Positions 1 through 10,106 are shown, counted from the first letter of the stretch. The stretch: DNA of 64,000 nucleotides from Gammaproteobacteria bacterium (GCA_029253585.1 JAQWZF010000018.1:124001-188000); one strand, 5' to 3'. Numbers and translations: made by a program. The notes: a model not told the origin generated them from the sequence alone.

Positions 1-1143
1 ATTGGGCAAGATGCCCTCGAACGGATAGCTGCGGGTAACGGTATCGCCACGGTCATTAACATAATGGAAATCGATAACATCTTTACCGCTGCCTCTAAGG
101 ATAAAGTTCTGGTGCTTCTTGGACAATTGTTTGAAGGGGGTCTCGACGGTGAAGCCGTAGTGATCGGCTAGTGATGTGAGCATCTGAAAATAGTAGATGT
201 TGCGCCGGTCCCAGCCACGAATAGCACCCTCGGCGAGTGCAAGAGACTCATCGGTAATGATGCGGCTCTCGTCGAAGAATTGTTTTACGCCCAGGCCATC
301 ACAGGTGGCGCATGCGCCGGCAGGGTTATTGAAGGAAAACAGCCGTGGCTCTAGTTCCGAAATGCTATGTCCGCACTGGGGGCAGGCGAACAGGGAAGAG
401 AAGACGAGGTCCTCTACCTGCTCTTCGCTGTCGGTGACGCTGACTATGGCCAGGCCATCCGCCAGTTGAATTGCCGTTTCGAAACTCTCTGCTAAACGTT
501 GCTCCAGGCCAGGCTTGATCTTGAGGCGATCGACGACCACATCGATGGAGTGCTTCTTGTTCTTCTCTAGCTCGGGTGAGTATTCGATCTCGCAGACCAG
601 GCCATCGACACGTGCGCGAATGAAGCCGCTGCTGCTTAGCTCACTGAACACATGCAGGTGTTCGCCTTTGCGCTCGCGGATGATCGGCGCGAGCACCATG
701 ATGCGGCTGCCCGCGGGCAGTGCCATGACCTTGTCTACCATCTGGCTGACAGTCTGAGCCTCCAGTTTTATATTGTGCTCCGGACAGTGTGGCTCGCCTA
801 CGCGGGCGAACAGTAGTCGCAGGTAATCGTAGATCTCTGTAATCGTGCCCACGGTCGAACGTGGATTATGGGACGTAGACTTTTGTTCGATGGAAATTGC
901 CGGTGACAGACCCTCGATATGATCGATGTCGGGTTTCTCCATCATCGACAGGAACTGACGCGCATAGGTCGAAAGCGACTCGACATAGCGCCGCTGACCT
1001 TCTGCATACAGGGTGTCGAACGCCAGTGACGATTTGCCGGAGCCGGACAGTCCGGTGATGACTACGAGCTTATCGCGGGGGATAGTGAGGCTTATATTCT
1101 TTAGATTATGGGTGCGTGCACCCCGTACGACAATCGAATCCAT
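1..1143 (-). CDS. uvrA: UvrA, excinuclease ABC subunit A (N-terminal part, cut by window edge)
   Basis: DNA-damage recognition ATPase of nucleotide excision repair; it works with UvrB and UvrC in the cytoplasm. The ATG is at 1143 and 381 codons are visible, all open, running off the left edge, so roughly 40 % of the usual protein of about 940 residues is present. Visible signatures are the N-terminal motif [12 protein letters not shown], the Walker [17 protein letters not shown], the YARQFLSMM segment and the first zinc-finger cysteines (CPQC and later CATC). It is divergent from ssb with about 240 bp between them, the arrangement known from E. coli and pseudomonads, where LexA controls the shared region. 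No lesion is seen in the visible part. Confidence 0.97.
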   Translation of the reverse strand, partial: MDSIVVRGARTHNLKNISLTIPRDKLVVITGLSGSGKSSLAFDTLYAEGQRRYVESLSTYARQFLSMMEKPDIDHIEGLSPAISIEQKSTSHNPRSTVGTITEIYDYLRLLFARVGEPHCPEHNIKLEAQTVSQMVDKVMALPAGSRIMVLAPIIRERKGEHLHVFSELSSSGFIRARVDGLVCEIEYSPELEKNKKHSIDVVVDRLKIKPGLEQRLAESFETAIQLADGLAIVSVTDSEEQVEDLVFSSLFACPQCGHSISELEPRLFSFNNPAGACATCDGLGVKQFFDESRIITDESLALAEGAIRGWDRRNIYYFQMLTSLADHYGFTVETPFKQLSKKHQNFILRGSGKDVIDFHYVNDRGDTVTRSYPFEGILPN

Positions 1144-1194
1144 GACTCACTCACTGCAGTTAGCTGAACCGACCATTATCGACAATTACGAAGG

Positions 1195-1210
1195 CTGGAG
1201 TAAAGGACAG
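1195..1210. promoter_or_regulatory. Possible LexA (SOS) box between uvrA and ssb
   Basis: CTG-N10-CAG (CTGGAGTAAAGGACAG) lies in the divergent uvrA-ssb intergenic region, 52 bp upstream of the uvrA start. The outer triplets match the gammaproteobacterial LexA consensus. The inner ten bases are not the alternating AT seen in strong boxes, so this may be a weak site or chance. The position is where the E. coli uvrA/ssb SOS box would be expected. Confidence 0.35.
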
Positions 1211-1385
1211 CTTGCGGATTAAAGCAATGAAGTTTATTTAGCTGAAAATTTCTAATGAGTGCGAGCTTGATATACACTTGGACCGGAGTGCTGGATCGAC
1301 TCCAGACTTAATTCAACACTGGTGTGCAATAGCTGCATCATAGTCAAAACAATAGGCAAAACAGGTTTCAGTCGGGGAGACAAAA

Positions 1386-1865
1386 GTGGCAAGTCGAGGC
1401 GTAAATAAAGTTATTTTGGTTGGAAACGTGGGCAATGATCCCGAATTTAGGGTTATGCCGAATGGCAACGGTGTCGCGAATGTCTCTCTCGCCACTAGCG
1501 AAACCTGGAAAGATAAGAATAGCGGCGATCAGCAGGAAAAGACTGAATGGCATCGTGTCATCTTCTTTAACCGTCTGGCTGAAATCGTCGAGCAATATGT
1601 AAAGAAGGGTACAAAGCTCTATATAGAAGGGCGTCTCCAGACCCGATCTTGGGAGCAGGATGGTGTTAAACGCTATACCACGGAAGTCGTAGCCTCTGAG
1701 ATGCAGATGCTAGATTCGCGCGGTGGTGGCGGAAACACAGGCGACAATTCCTTCGGCCAGGGGCAAGGCAGCTCAGCGCCTGCGGCCCAATCCTCTTCTA
1801 CAGCAGCAGCTCCGCAAGCCGCTCCCGCCAATTTTGATAATTTCGATGACGACATACCGTTCTAG
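1386..1865 (+). CDS. ssb: Single-stranded DNA-binding protein
   Basis: Coats single-stranded DNA during replication, recombination and repair and recruits partner proteins through its C-terminal tip. It has 159 residues, typical for the family. The N-terminal OB fold covers about residues 1-110 (starts [20 protein letters not shown], with the TEWHRVIFF core). A Gly/Gln/Ala/Ser-rich disordered linker follows at about 111-150, ending in the acidic tip DDDIPF that binds SSB-interacting proteins. The start is GTG at 1386, chosen because translation opens directly with the conserved family N-terminus. It is transcribed divergently from uvrA. Confidence 0.97.
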   Translation: MASRGVNKVILVGNVGNDPEFRVMPNGNGVANVSLATSETWKDKNSGDQQEKTEWHRVIFFNRLAEIVEQYVKKGTKLYIEGRLQTRSWEQDGVKRYTTEVVASEMQMLDSRGGGGNTGDNSFGQGQGSSAPAAQSSSTAAAPQAAPANFDNFDDDIPF

Positions 1866-2065
1866 TCGAAACCACTCGTAGTTGGTCAGATTATTCCTCA
1901 GACAGCTCGCCACTTTCGCTCTATTGTGACGAGGTAGTCGGATCGGCACTAAACACGTTGCCGTTATTGGGCTCTAGCCCAGCTTTTGCTTGACTTCACC
2001 GATGTTTGATCAGACTCTAGACACTAACTACTATAGCTAGCACTCGCGTAACGGAATCCAGTCAA

Positions 2066-3004
2066 GTGAAGTTGTTCTTGGTAGGCGCTAATAGCCCGAC
2101 AGGTAGAGCACTGATAGAAATTTTGAGGAAAAACAAGATTCGTTTCCTCGCGCCTGCCGATAAGAGCTTCGATCCGGTAGATGGCCCCGCGATTGCCAAA
2201 TTGATTAGCGATTTCGCTCCAACCCAGCTGGTCAATATGGCCGACTTTATCTCCAGAAATCACAGTGCACTGAAGCGAGCAGAATCTTCCGAACGACGCT
2301 GTGAGCGCATTAACGCCCTGTTACCCGAGACACTTGCGCAGAACTGCAGCAAGCTCGATATTCCTATGCTGCATCTGTCTAATGTCTATGTTTTCGATGG
2401 CGAGAAAAAATTAGGTTACAACGAAAATGACGATCCAAACCCCGAGGGTGTCTATGGGCACTACTCGTTGGTGGGTGAGCAGGCCGTCAGAAAGCATCCG
2501 TCCCATATCATCATTCGATCTGGCTGGTTATTTGGTAAGCACAAGTTAGGGTTGATCAAGTCCTGGATTCATTCCATCAAGAAGCACCAGGGTGAGCTCA
2601 CGGTTTGGCGCCGCAGGTTTAGTCCAACATCAACTACGGATATGGCGGCAGCTATTTTGGCTGTCTCCCGCCAGGTTGATTGCGATGCGAACGTATGGGG
2701 GACTTATCACTACAGCGGCCTGGAAATTAAGAAAGAGATCGAATTTGCCAGACAGGTGCTGAAATACGCGGCAAATCACGATGAAGAAATTTATCAGATG
2801 TTAGAGAACACCAAGATCAGGGAGAATCTGCCGCGTCTTCCAGAGCTGCCCAATTCGACACTTTCCAGTAAGAAAATGTTCGATACATTCGGGATTAAGC
2901 AAAAGTCCTGGCATGGCGATTTGAAAGATACGATCAAGACGCTCTATGTGGGGCGTCTGCGAACAGCGCTGGATGAGGATTCTGAGGCGGACATCAGCGA
3001 ATGA
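2066..3004 (+). CDS. RmlD-like sugar-nucleotide/NAD-dependent reductase (extended SDR fold)
   Basis: Member of the extended short-chain dehydrogenase group nearest to dTDP-4-dehydrorhamnose reductase (RmlD_sub_bind type), 312 residues, GTG start at 2066. The dinucleotide-binding turn is LFLVGANSPTG at residues 3-13. The substrate-domain segment HLSNVYVFDG and the YG...GE motif are present. In RmlD the active site is YxxxK within YGxxKLxGE; here it reads YGHYSLVGE, so the catalytic lysine position holds serine. No rhamnose genes (rmlA/B/C) are nearby; it sits between ssb and moeA, 26 bp ahead of moeA. Family is confident, catalytic activity and substrate are not. It could act as a sensor or partner protein, as MAT2B does in animals. 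Confidence 0.7.
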   Translation: MKLFLVGANSPTGRALIEILRKNKIRFLAPADKSFDPVDGPAIAKLISDFAPTQLVNMADFISRNHSALKRAESSERRCERINALLPETLAQNCSKLDIPMLHLSNVYVFDGEKKLGYNENDDPNPEGVYGHYSLVGEQAVRKHPSHIIIRSGWLFGKHKLGLIKSWIHSIKKHQGELTVWRRRFSPTSTTDMAAAILAVSRQVDCDANVWGTYHYSGLEIKKEIEFARQVLKYAANHDEEIYQMLENTKIRENLPRLPELPNSTLSSKKMFDTFGIKQKSWHGDLKDTIKTLYVGRLRTALDEDSEADISE

Positions 3005-3030
3005 ATAGATTTAGCGGTAGCAACTAGGCC

Positions 3031-4239
3031 ATGTCACTCACAGCAATAGACACAGCGTTGGCTCAAGTATTTGCGCAACTTCCCAAGATAACGGAAACGG
3101 AAACTCTGCCTCTGGCGCAGGCTAACGGAAGGGTTCTGGTAGGCGATTGTGTCTCAGCGATAGATGTCCCTGGCCACGACAACAGTGCGATGGACGGCTA
3201 TGCGCTAAGCGCGGCGGATCTCGAGACTAGCAGCTCATTAAAAATTGTTCAGAGGATCGCCGCTGGCGAGGTAGGGGGGCGGCTAAACCCGGGTGAGGCA
3301 GCGCGTATCTTCACCGGGGCTCCCATTCCCCCCGGAGCAGACGCCGTAGTGATGCAGGAAAACTGCGCTGTCGCTGGCGATGAATTGAATGTGCTTAAGA
3401 AGGTGCACTCCGGTGAGAATTCACGGAAGGCTGGCGGTGATGTGCAATCTGGTGCCTTAGTTCTTTCCCGTGGCCATCGTCTAAAACCTCAGGATATCGG
3501 TTTGCTCGCTTCGATAGGTCTTGAGGCCGTCTGCGTTAGGCGCAGGTTAAAAGTTAGCCTGCTCACTACAGGAAACGAGCTGGTACAACCTGGCACCGAG
3601 TTGCAAGCGGGTCAGATCTACAATTCGAATTACTACACTCTCTATGCCCTGTTGCAGGGCTTACAGGTGGAGGTTCTAGAGGGCGGCATCGTAGACGATG
3701 ACCTTGAAGGGACGAGATGCGCACTGCTGCGGGCGGCGCAACTAAGTGATTGCGTAATTACTACCGGCGGCGTGTCGGTGGGAGAAGAAGATCATGTCAA
3801 GGCGGCCGTTGAGAAAGAGGGTGTGCTGCAGCTTTGGAAACTGGCTATTAAACCCGGCAAGCCTCTAGCATGTGGCAAGATAGCCGGAACCCAATTTTTT
3901 GGATTGCCGGGTAATCCGGTCTCCGCCTTCATAACCTTTGTGCTGGTAGTCAGACCTAGCCTGCTAGGCATGTTGGGCTACAAAGGCAGTGCCGCGAACT
4001 CGTTCAATGTGGCGGCCGGATTTTCTGCGCCAGAGTCGGGTCAGCGACAGGAATATCTGCGCTGCCAATTCGGGCCAGACGATGAAGGAGTGTCGTCACT
4101 GCAGCCACTTGGTAATCAGAGTTCCGGTGTTGCTGCGTCGCTGAGTCAGGCAGATGGCTTGGCCGTCGTTCCTCCCCACACTGCCGTTACTCATGGGGAT
4201 ATGCTTGAGTTCATTCCCTTTTCAGAACTTGTAAACTAA
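3031..4239 (+). CDS. moeA: Molybdopterin molybdenumtransferase MoeA
   Basis: Inserts molybdate into adenylylated molybdopterin, the last common step of molybdenum cofactor synthesis. It has 402 residues, the normal length. Visible elements are the N-terminal DVPGHDNSAMDGYAL motif, the MPT-binding domain with ITTGGVSVGEEDHV, KPGKPLACG and the GLPGNPVSAFITF loop, and a C-terminal beta barrel. It is alone here: moaA-E, moeB and mobA are not in the window, and the neighbour 15 bp downstream is an unrelated lipoprotein gene. Confidence 0.96.
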   Translation: MSLTAIDTALAQVFAQLPKITETETLPLAQANGRVLVGDCVSAIDVPGHDNSAMDGYALSAADLETSSSLKIVQRIAAGEVGGRLNPGEAARIFTGAPIPPGADAVVMQENCAVAGDELNVLKKVHSGENSRKAGGDVQSGALVLSRGHRLKPQDIGLLASIGLEAVCVRRRLKVSLLTTGNELVQPGTELQAGQIYNSNYYTLYALLQGLQVEVLEGGIVDDDLEGTRCALLRAAQLSDCVITTGGVSVGEEDHVKAAVEKEGVLQLWKLAIKPGKPLACGKIAGTQFFGLPGNPVSAFITFVLVVRPSLLGMLGYKGSAANSFNVAAGFSAPESGQRQEYLRCQFGPDDEGVSSLQPLGNQSSGVAASLSQADGLAVVPPHTAVTHGDMLEFIPFSELVN

Positions 4240-4253
4240 TTCTGCGAAAAGCT

Positions 4254-4988
4254 ATGTCCCATCGATCTAGTAAATTCTTAAGCCTGTCACTGCTGGCAAT
4301 CTTGCTGGCCGGCTGCCAAACGCCGCCCGCTGAATCGCCGACTAGTGAAGGTGCATCGAGAAGCACCGTACTCGATATTCGTGTCCTCTCAGAGGCCGAA
4401 GTGTATTCCGGTTCGAGTAGCGCGGATAGCCGCAGCATGATCCCAGATATTCTCTATGAAGCCTTGCAGGCATTGGGTGAGGATAGGTTGCTTACTCCGA
4501 TCGATGATAATGCACACAGCCGTTTCAGGCGGGTGCTGGCGATGGACTCGCAGAATGAGCTCGCTTTGCAGGGTTTGCAAGATATCGTAGAGCGTTACCT
4601 CGAGTTAGCGGGAGAGTCGATGCGCCGCGGCATATTCGATGAGGCGAAAACCATGCTCGATAGAGCGCGTTCCGTCGATGCGTCTCAACCTGATATAGCC
4701 ACCGTCGCCGAGGCGCTGCGGCAGGAAATGAATTCTGATGACCTTTTCTTCGCGCTCGACTATCCCTTGTATGCGGCAAGGTCAGAGTTTGCTCAAAATC
4801 AACTTGCCGATATCGCGAGACATACGCGGAAACACGAGGCGTTCTTTCTCATTACCGCGCCTAACGATGATCTGGCCAGATGGATGGTGTCGGTGATGCG
4901 CGAGGCGGTTGCCGGCTACCGCCTGCGCGGTAATATAGAACTCTCCAGTCACTTGGGTGTTCGCCTGCGCCTGCCCCGCGGAAACTAG
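4254..4988 (+). CDS. Lipoprotein with TPR-like helical domain
   Basis: A 244-residue protein of no recognised family. The N-terminus is a lipoprotein signal with lipobox LAGC (Cys21), so it should be anchored in the membrane and face the periplasm. Residues about 100-155 read as two helical repeat units of TPR type (NELALQGLQDIVERYLELA and RRGIFDEAKTMLDRARSVD). The remainder, about 160-244, has no motif I recognise. It follows moeA by 14 bp and precedes the DUF2333 gene by 84 bp, so it may be in the same transcript. A scaffold or assembly role is only inferred from the repeats. Confidence 0.75.
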   Translation: MSHRSSKFLSLSLLAILLAGCQTPPAESPTSEGASRSTVLDIRVLSEAEVYSGSSSADSRSMIPDILYEALQALGEDRLLTPIDDNAHSRFRRVLAMDSQNELALQGLQDIVERYLELAGESMRRGIFDEAKTMLDRARSVDASQPDIATVAEALRQEMNSDDLFFALDYPLYAARSEFAQNQLADIARHTRKHEAFFLITAPNDDLARWMVSVMREAVAGYRLRGNIELSSHLGVRLRLPRGN

Positions 4989-5072
4989 ACACAGCCTTAG
5001 TTCTGGCTGCAACTCCCCACGCCCGATAGCGCAGAAATACACTAAGTTTGCCGTAGATGCTAAACTGCTCCT

Positions 5073-6116
5073 ATGTTCTGGACTTCCTTTAAAACTCGGC
5101 TGGCTTCCCTATTTTCCTTCACCGGTGAAGGCCGTGGGCTAAATAGAGCACTCGCTACTGGCTGCGGCTTTGTGGTCATCATAGTCTTGATCCTGGGTTT
5201 CTACTGGAGTGCCGAACCGGCACCGTTCTCGGTGCAACAGGCGGCTAGCGAAAGGCTGACAGAGATTGGCAATGCCAATGTAGTCGGCGGAATCACAACG
5301 GTAACGCTAATAAAGGTTGCGCAGACTCTGTTAGAAAAGCCGGGTGGCTATCTAAGCAATGATGCTTTGCCACCGGGCCTGTATCTGGATAATATTCCTA
5401 ATTGGGAGTTTGGCGTCTTGGTGCAAGTGCGCGATCTGTCCCGAGCCTTTCGCGAAAGCTTTAGTCGCTCGCAGTCTCAATCAACTGAAGATCCTGACCT
5501 GATCACTGCCGAGCCGAATTTTCACTTCAACAATGACAGCTGGTTGTTTCCGCCTACAGAGAGTGAATACTCCGAGGCGATCGCTAGTCTCGAATCGTAT
5601 CTATCTCGAATATCAGACCCTGCCAATGCAGAAGCGCAGTTCTATGCGCGCGCGGATAATCTTGCGGATTGGCTGCTCGCCGTGGAGTCGCGACTGGGAA
5701 GCATGTCCCAGCGTCTGAGCGCCAGCGTTAGAGCGCAACGCCTGAATACAGATATGGCTGGTGAACCGGGCGCGGCTCAATCTACGCCGGCTCGTGCAGA
5801 GGTGTCTCTTAAGACACCCTGGTTAGAAATAGACGATATTTTCTATGAGGCTAGGGGGGCGACCTGGGCCCTGATGCATTTTCTGCGAGCCGTGGAAATA
5901 GATTTCCAGGATGTATTGAGCGACAAGAATGCGCAGGCGAGTCTCAGTCAAATTATTCGTGAACTCGAAGCTAGTCAGCATTCAATATTCTTCCCCATTA
6001 TCTTGAATGGCTCGGGCTTTGGTGTGTTTGCGAACCACTCGCTTACTATGGCCAATTATATATCCCGCGCGAATGCCGCGATTATCGATTTAAGAAGCCT
6101 GCTTTCGCAAGGATAA
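5073..6116 (+). CDS. DUF2333 family membrane-anchored protein
   Basis: A 347-residue protein with one N-terminal transmembrane helix at about residues 30-47 and a large extracytoplasmic domain. The overall pattern (short cytoplasmic tail, TM, then a region with WLFPPTE and a late PWLEIDDIFYEARGATWAL segment) matches DUF2333, a gammaproteobacterial family without known function. It is followed after about 60 bp by the DUF2937 gene on the same strand, so the two small envelope proteins may be co-transcribed. Confidence 0.8.
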   Translation: MFWTSFKTRLASLFSFTGEGRGLNRALATGCGFVVIIVLILGFYWSAEPAPFSVQQAASERLTEIGNANVVGGITTVTLIKVAQTLLEKPGGYLSNDALPPGLYLDNIPNWEFGVLVQVRDLSRAFRESFSRSQSQSTEDPDLITAEPNFHFNNDSWLFPPTESEYSEAIASLESYLSRISDPANAEAQFYARADNLADWLLAVESRLGSMSQRLSASVRAQRLNTDMAGEPGAAQSTPARAEVSLKTPWLEIDDIFYEARGATWALMHFLRAVEIDFQDVLSDKNAQASLSQIIRELEASQHSIFFPIILNGSGFGVFANHSLTMANYISRANAAIIDLRSLLSQG

Positions 6117-6179
6117 GATGAGCAGAGTCATTGAGCTGTGCGCAGTCCACGCTCACCGCGAATAGAGAGCCTAAGCAAC

Positions 6180-6719
6180 ATGATTCTTTCGCTGTTAAAA
6201 ACCTATAGTAGGCTGCTGATTTTTGGCCTTGGTTTGTTGTTGGGGATTCAGGTGCCTAACTTCGTCGATCAATACAGCAGACGGATCGACGCGCACTATC
6301 AGGAAGTCAGCGAGAATATCAGCGGCTTTCAGTCCACCGCCGACCTGCTTTTCTCTGGCGATCTGGAAGAACTCATTCGTTACTATCGTCAGAGCAACGA
6401 TGCTGTTTTTGAGAGCGATGCGCAGAGTATTGGCAATATCGTCGATAGGTACAATCGTATTCGCAATGAGAGGGATGCTCTGTCCGGTAGCGCATTGTCC
6501 GCCGCGATCCATGTTGTGCTGTACTCAGACAAAGAGTTTGTTGATGAAACGCTAGCGCAGTATGGCTATACAGTGCCGCTGAATATTCTCGCCGTTGAAT
6601 GGGGCCTGGCAATCGCATTGTTTCTTACAATTACCATAGACCTTGGTCTTTTTGGTTGCGTAAAGTGTGCCGGCTTGATCTCCAGGAAGAGAAAGAAAAA
6701 CCATCTTGGAAGTCTCTAG
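6180..6719 (+). CDS. DUF2937 family inner-membrane protein
   Basis: A 179-residue protein with an N-terminal TM helix (about residues 10-28, GLGLLLGIQVPNFVDQY), a charged helical periplasmic part, and a second TM near residues 137-160 followed by a basic C-terminus. The GIQVPNFVDQYxxR start is characteristic of DUF2937, whose function is unknown. I chose ATG 6180 because family members begin just before the first TM; an in-frame GTG at 6138 would add 14 residues without family resemblance. Confidence 0.75.
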   Translation: MILSLLKTYSRLLIFGLGLLLGIQVPNFVDQYSRRIDAHYQEVSENISGFQSTADLLFSGDLEELIRYYRQSNDAVFESDAQSIGNIVDRYNRIRNERDALSGSALSAAIHVVLYSDKEFVDETLAQYGYTVPLNILAVEWGLAIALFLTITIDLGLFGCVKCAGLISRKRKKNHLGSL

Positions 6720-6759
6720 TCTAAACATTGCAGCATAAGCTTAACTAGTTTCAACTTTA

Positions 6760-8514
6760 TTGAGTAACTACTTGAACAGATCAATTTCTCTGACCCAGTA
6801 TCTGCCTATTCTCAAATGGGGAAAGCGATACGATAAGACAAAGCTAACCGATGACTCCATGGCATCCGTTATCGTTGCAATAATGTTGATACCGCAAGCG
6901 TTGGCGTTGGCGTTGATAGCGGGCTTGCCACCGCAAGCCGGACTCTACGCTAGTATCTTTGGTCTCTCTGTATACACATTATTTGGTACCAGCAACACGC
7001 TCTCCGTTGGACCGGTTGCAGTACTCTCGCTGATGACGGCAGCAGCATTGGCTAAACTCGGTCTCGATGATCCCGGGCAGATAGTTGCCGCCGCCCTGAC
7101 TTTGGCCTCTCTATCCGGCTGTTTCCTGTTGGGGCTGGGACTATTGCGGCTCGGCTTTATGGCTAACTTCCTCTCGCACCCTGTTATCAGTGCCTTCATA
7201 ACGGCGAGTGCGATAATTATCGGTCTTAGCCAGTTGCAGCATTTACTCGGTATCAACTCGAGTGGTCAGAACGTTGTGGAATTACTCACCTCTTTGAGTC
7301 GCTCCTTAGATAAAATAAATTGGCCTACTCTGGCTCTTGGTATCGCCTCCGTAATAATTATTATTTGGTGTAGGACTGGGCTCAAGTTCTGGCTAGTAAA
7401 ACGCGGTTATAGTGGCAGGCTCGTAACCAGTATCTCCCGTTCGGGGCCAATATTCATCGCACTGCTGTCGGGTTTGCTCTGCTATGTGTTGCGTCTCGAT
7501 CAACACGGAGTGGAACTTCTCGGTTATGTGCCCGCAGGGCTGCCCGGCTTTACTGTGCCCAACTTTTCGGCAGAGCTTGTTCGAAATTTGTTCTGGTCGG
7601 CGGTCTTGCTCTCGATAATAGGCTTCGTTGAATCGGTTTCGGTCGCCCAGACATTGTCGGCAAAACGGCGCGAGAAGATCGACCTCGATCAGGAATTAGT
7701 TGGCTTGGGTGCTGCCAACATCGCCACTTCTTTCTCTGGCGGCTTCCCGGTTTGCGGCGGGTTCTCACGTTCTGTCGTCAACTTCGATGCGGGTGCAGCA
7801 ACACCGGCGTCGGGTTTCTTTACGGCGATTCTTATCGCTCTGGTAGCATTACTGTTTACGCCGCTTCTGTTTTGGCTGCCAAAGGTTGCTCTTGCCGCGA
7901 TAATATTGGTAGCGGTCTATCCATTATTGGATTTTTCGACACTGGGGAAATCGTGGCGCTATTCGAAGGCTGACTTTACCGCCGTGTCGATTACCCTGTT
8001 TCTTACACTGTTAGTTGGTGTTGAGATTGGGATTGCTGCAGGCGTGCTGGCCTCGATATTGATGCATCTCTACAAGACCTCGCAGCCCCATGTGGCGGTG
8101 ATAGGACGAGTTCCCGGCACCGAACACTTCAGAAATGTGCACAGACATGAGGTCGAGACCCTCGATAATATTCTATCCATCCGCATCGACGAGAGTCTGT
8201 ATTTTGCTAACACCCGTTTCCTGGAAGAATTAATTTTTAGCCTGATGGCGGAGAAGCCCAAGTTAGAACACGTCGTTTTGATGTGTACCGCTGTCAATGC
8301 GATCGATATGAGTGCCTTGCAGACTCTGGAGAAGATCAATCAGACGCTGAGCGAATTGGGTATCAAGCTACACCTGTCTGAAGTTAAGGGGCCGATCATG
8401 GACAAGCTGATTAAGACGAACCTGTTTGCAAACCTCTCCGGTTCGAACTATCTAAGTCACAATCAGGCAGTGGAAGATTTAAGAGATCAGGGGCCAGCAC
8501 CTGTAGACACATGA
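6760..8514 (+). CDS. SulP-family anion transporter with STAS domain
   Basis: Inner-membrane sulfate/bicarbonate/dicarboxylate-type permease of the SulP (SLC26) family, 584 residues, TTG start at 6760. The conserved first signature is at about residues 40-75 (SVIVAIMLIPQALALALIAG, then PPQAGLYAS). The multi-helix transport domain extends to about residue 430, and a cytoplasmic STAS domain covers about 450-560 (SIRIDESLYFANTRFLEE, then MSALQTLEKI). The substrate cannot be told from sequence, and no sulfate-assimilation or carbonic anhydrase gene lies beside it. Confidence 0.92.
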   Translation: MSNYLNRSISLTQYLPILKWGKRYDKTKLTDDSMASVIVAIMLIPQALALALIAGLPPQAGLYASIFGLSVYTLFGTSNTLSVGPVAVLSLMTAAALAKLGLDDPGQIVAAALTLASLSGCFLLGLGLLRLGFMANFLSHPVISAFITASAIIIGLSQLQHLLGINSSGQNVVELLTSLSRSLDKINWPTLALGIASVIIIIWCRTGLKFWLVKRGYSGRLVTSISRSGPIFIALLSGLLCYVLRLDQHGVELLGYVPAGLPGFTVPNFSAELVRNLFWSAVLLSIIGFVESVSVAQTLSAKRREKIDLDQELVGLGAANIATSFSGGFPVCGGFSRSVVNFDAGAATPASGFFTAILIALVALLFTPLLFWLPKVALAAIILVAVYPLLDFSTLGKSWRYSKADFTAVSITLFLTLLVGVEIGIAAGVLASILMHLYKTSQPHVAVIGRVPGTEHFRNVHRHEVETLDNILSIRIDESLYFANTRFLEELIFSLMAEKPKLEHVVLMCTAVNAIDMSALQTLEKINQTLSELGIKLHLSEVKGPIMDKLIKTNLFANLSGSNYLSHNQAVEDLRDQGPAPVDT

Positions 8515-8578
8515 GTATTTTGCGAGACATAGCGGCTCACCGCGAAGAGAATGAGGAGAATAGTGTGGGCTTCATTCT

Positions 8579-9031
8579 ATGACAATCTGGGTCGACGCAG
8601 ATGCCTGCCCCAAGCCGATCAAGGCAATTCTCTTTAGAGCGGCGGAGCGAACCGGCATAGCCCTGTGTCTGGTGGCCAATCAGCCTATGCAGACGCCCCC
8701 TTTTAGAAATATCACTGCGATTCAGGTCGGGCAGGGGTTTGATGTGGCTGATAACGAGATCGTGCGTAGAGCGCAGCAGGATGATCTGGTGATAACCAGT
8801 GATATTCCCCTTGCCGATGAATTACTGACCAAGGGTGCGCAGGCGCTAAGCCCGCGAGGTGAAGTCTTCTCTCCCAGCACTATCAAGGCAAAGCTCAATA
8901 TGCGTGACTTCATGGATACACTGCGCAGCAGTGGTATTCATACTGGCGGCCCCGCCCAGCTGAGCGAGACCGATAAGAGAGAGTTTGCTAACGCGCTTGA
9001 TCGTTACCTGGCGCGCTATCACAAAGATTGA
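8579..9031 (+). CDS. yaiI: YaiI/YqxD family protein (UPF0178)
   Basis: A 150-residue cytoplasmic protein of the YaiI/YqxD family, which has a PIN-like nuclease fold but no proven function. The N-terminal [15 protein letters not shown] and the later [26 protein letters not shown] are family signatures, including the acidic residues of the PIN-like centre. Length is standard. It ends 8 bp before the convergent oxidoreductase gene. Confidence 0.9.
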   Translation: MTIWVDADACPKPIKAILFRAAERTGIALCLVANQPMQTPPFRNITAIQVGQGFDVADNEIVRRAQQDDLVITSDIPLADELLTKGAQALSPRGEVFSPSTIKAKLNMRDFMDTLRSSGIHTGGPAQLSETDKREFANALDRYLARYHKD

Positions 9032-9038
9032 TGAAGAC

Positions 9039-10052
9039 TTAGTTCAGCTTAACAACCATCTTGCCGAAATTTTCACCGCTGAAAAGACCGAGAAAGGCAT
9101 CGATGGCATTGTCGATTCCCTCGAAAACGGTTTCTCTGCTCTTGATCTTTCCTTCCTGAATCCATGGAATCATCTCTGACAGAAACTGATCGCGCATATC
9201 GCCGTGATCGGAAACGATGAAACCGTTGATGCGGATCTTCTTGCCGACAATAAGCATGAGGTTGTTCGCTCCAGGTGCCGGTTCGGCATTGTTGTAACTC
9301 GCGATCATGCCACAGGCAGCGATCCTGCCGTAGGGGTTCATAACATTCAGCGCTGCCTGCAGATGGTCGCCACCGACATTCTCAAAGTAGACGTCTGCGC
9401 CATCCGGCGCGGCATCTGCCAGGGCCTGAGTGAGGTCACCACAGGTCTTATAGTTAATAACGGCGTCAACGCCGCACTCGTCCAATAGCCATTTCGCCTT
9501 TGCATCGCTGCCGACGCTGCCGATAACTCTGCAGCCTTTGAGCTTGGCGATCTGACAGACATTCGCACCAACGGCACCAGAGGCAGCGGAGACGAAGACA
9601 GTCTCGCCAGGCTTGGGCTCGCCAAATTTAAACAGGCCTACATAGGCGGTAAGTCCGGGCATACCCAAGGTGCCTAGATAGAGCGAAAGTTGGTCCGGAT
9701 CGAAGGGCTCGAGTTTGCTCAGTGTATTCGCCTTGGCTACGAACTTATCCTGCCAGGCGGCACCATTTAGCACGATGTCACCAGGCTCTAGCGAGGGATC
9801 TGCTGATTCGATAACTTCGCCTACCGCGCCACCGTACATAACGGAATTCAGTGCATAGGCCTCGGCGTAGACTGCATTCTCGCGCATGCGCCCGCGCATA
9901 TAGGGATCTACCGACATGTAGTGATTCTTGACCAGAACCTCGTCAGCATCTGGCGCCGGGAGCTCAACCTCAACGAGTTTGAAGTGTTCGTGACTGGGCA
10001 TGCCACTGGGGCGACTGATTAGGTGTATCTGTTTAGCGATATGATTAGTCAT
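9039..10052 (-). CDS. NADP-dependent medium-chain oxidoreductase (CurA/YncB, alkenal-reductase type)
   Basis: Zinc-free medium-chain dehydrogenase/reductase that typically reduces the double bond of alpha,beta-unsaturated aldehydes and ketones with NADPH. It has 337 residues. The N-terminal GroES-like domain carries DPYMRGRM, and the Rossmann domain (about 140-300) carries VFVSAASGAVGANVCQIAKLKGCRVIGSVGS and VYFENVGGDHLQA. These are characteristic of the leukotriene B4 dehydrogenase/CurA branch. It stands alone, convergent with yaiI. Confidence 0.92.
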   Translation of the reverse strand: MTNHIAKQIHLISRPSGMPSHEHFKLVEVELPAPDADEVLVKNHYMSVDPYMRGRMRENAVYAEAYALNSVMYGGAVGEVIESADPSLEPGDIVLNGAAWQDKFVAKANTLSKLEPFDPDQLSLYLGTLGMPGLTAYVGLFKFGEPKPGETVFVSAASGAVGANVCQIAKLKGCRVIGSVGSDAKAKWLLDECGVDAVINYKTCGDLTQALADAAPDGADVYFENVGGDHLQAALNVMNPYGRIAACGMIASYNNAEPAPGANNLMLIVGKKIRINGFIVSDHGDMRDQFLSEMIPWIQEGKIKSRETVFEGIDNAIDAFLGLFSGENFGKMVVKLN

Positions 10053-10106
10053 AATGTACTCGTCGTTAGTAGCTTGTGAATTTTCAGCTTACATCTGATG
10101 ATGATT

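Noticed and set aside
2024..2263. A 79-codon antisense frame at the start of the RmlD-like gene
   Set aside because: Short, antisense to a conserved coding region, no signal or motif.
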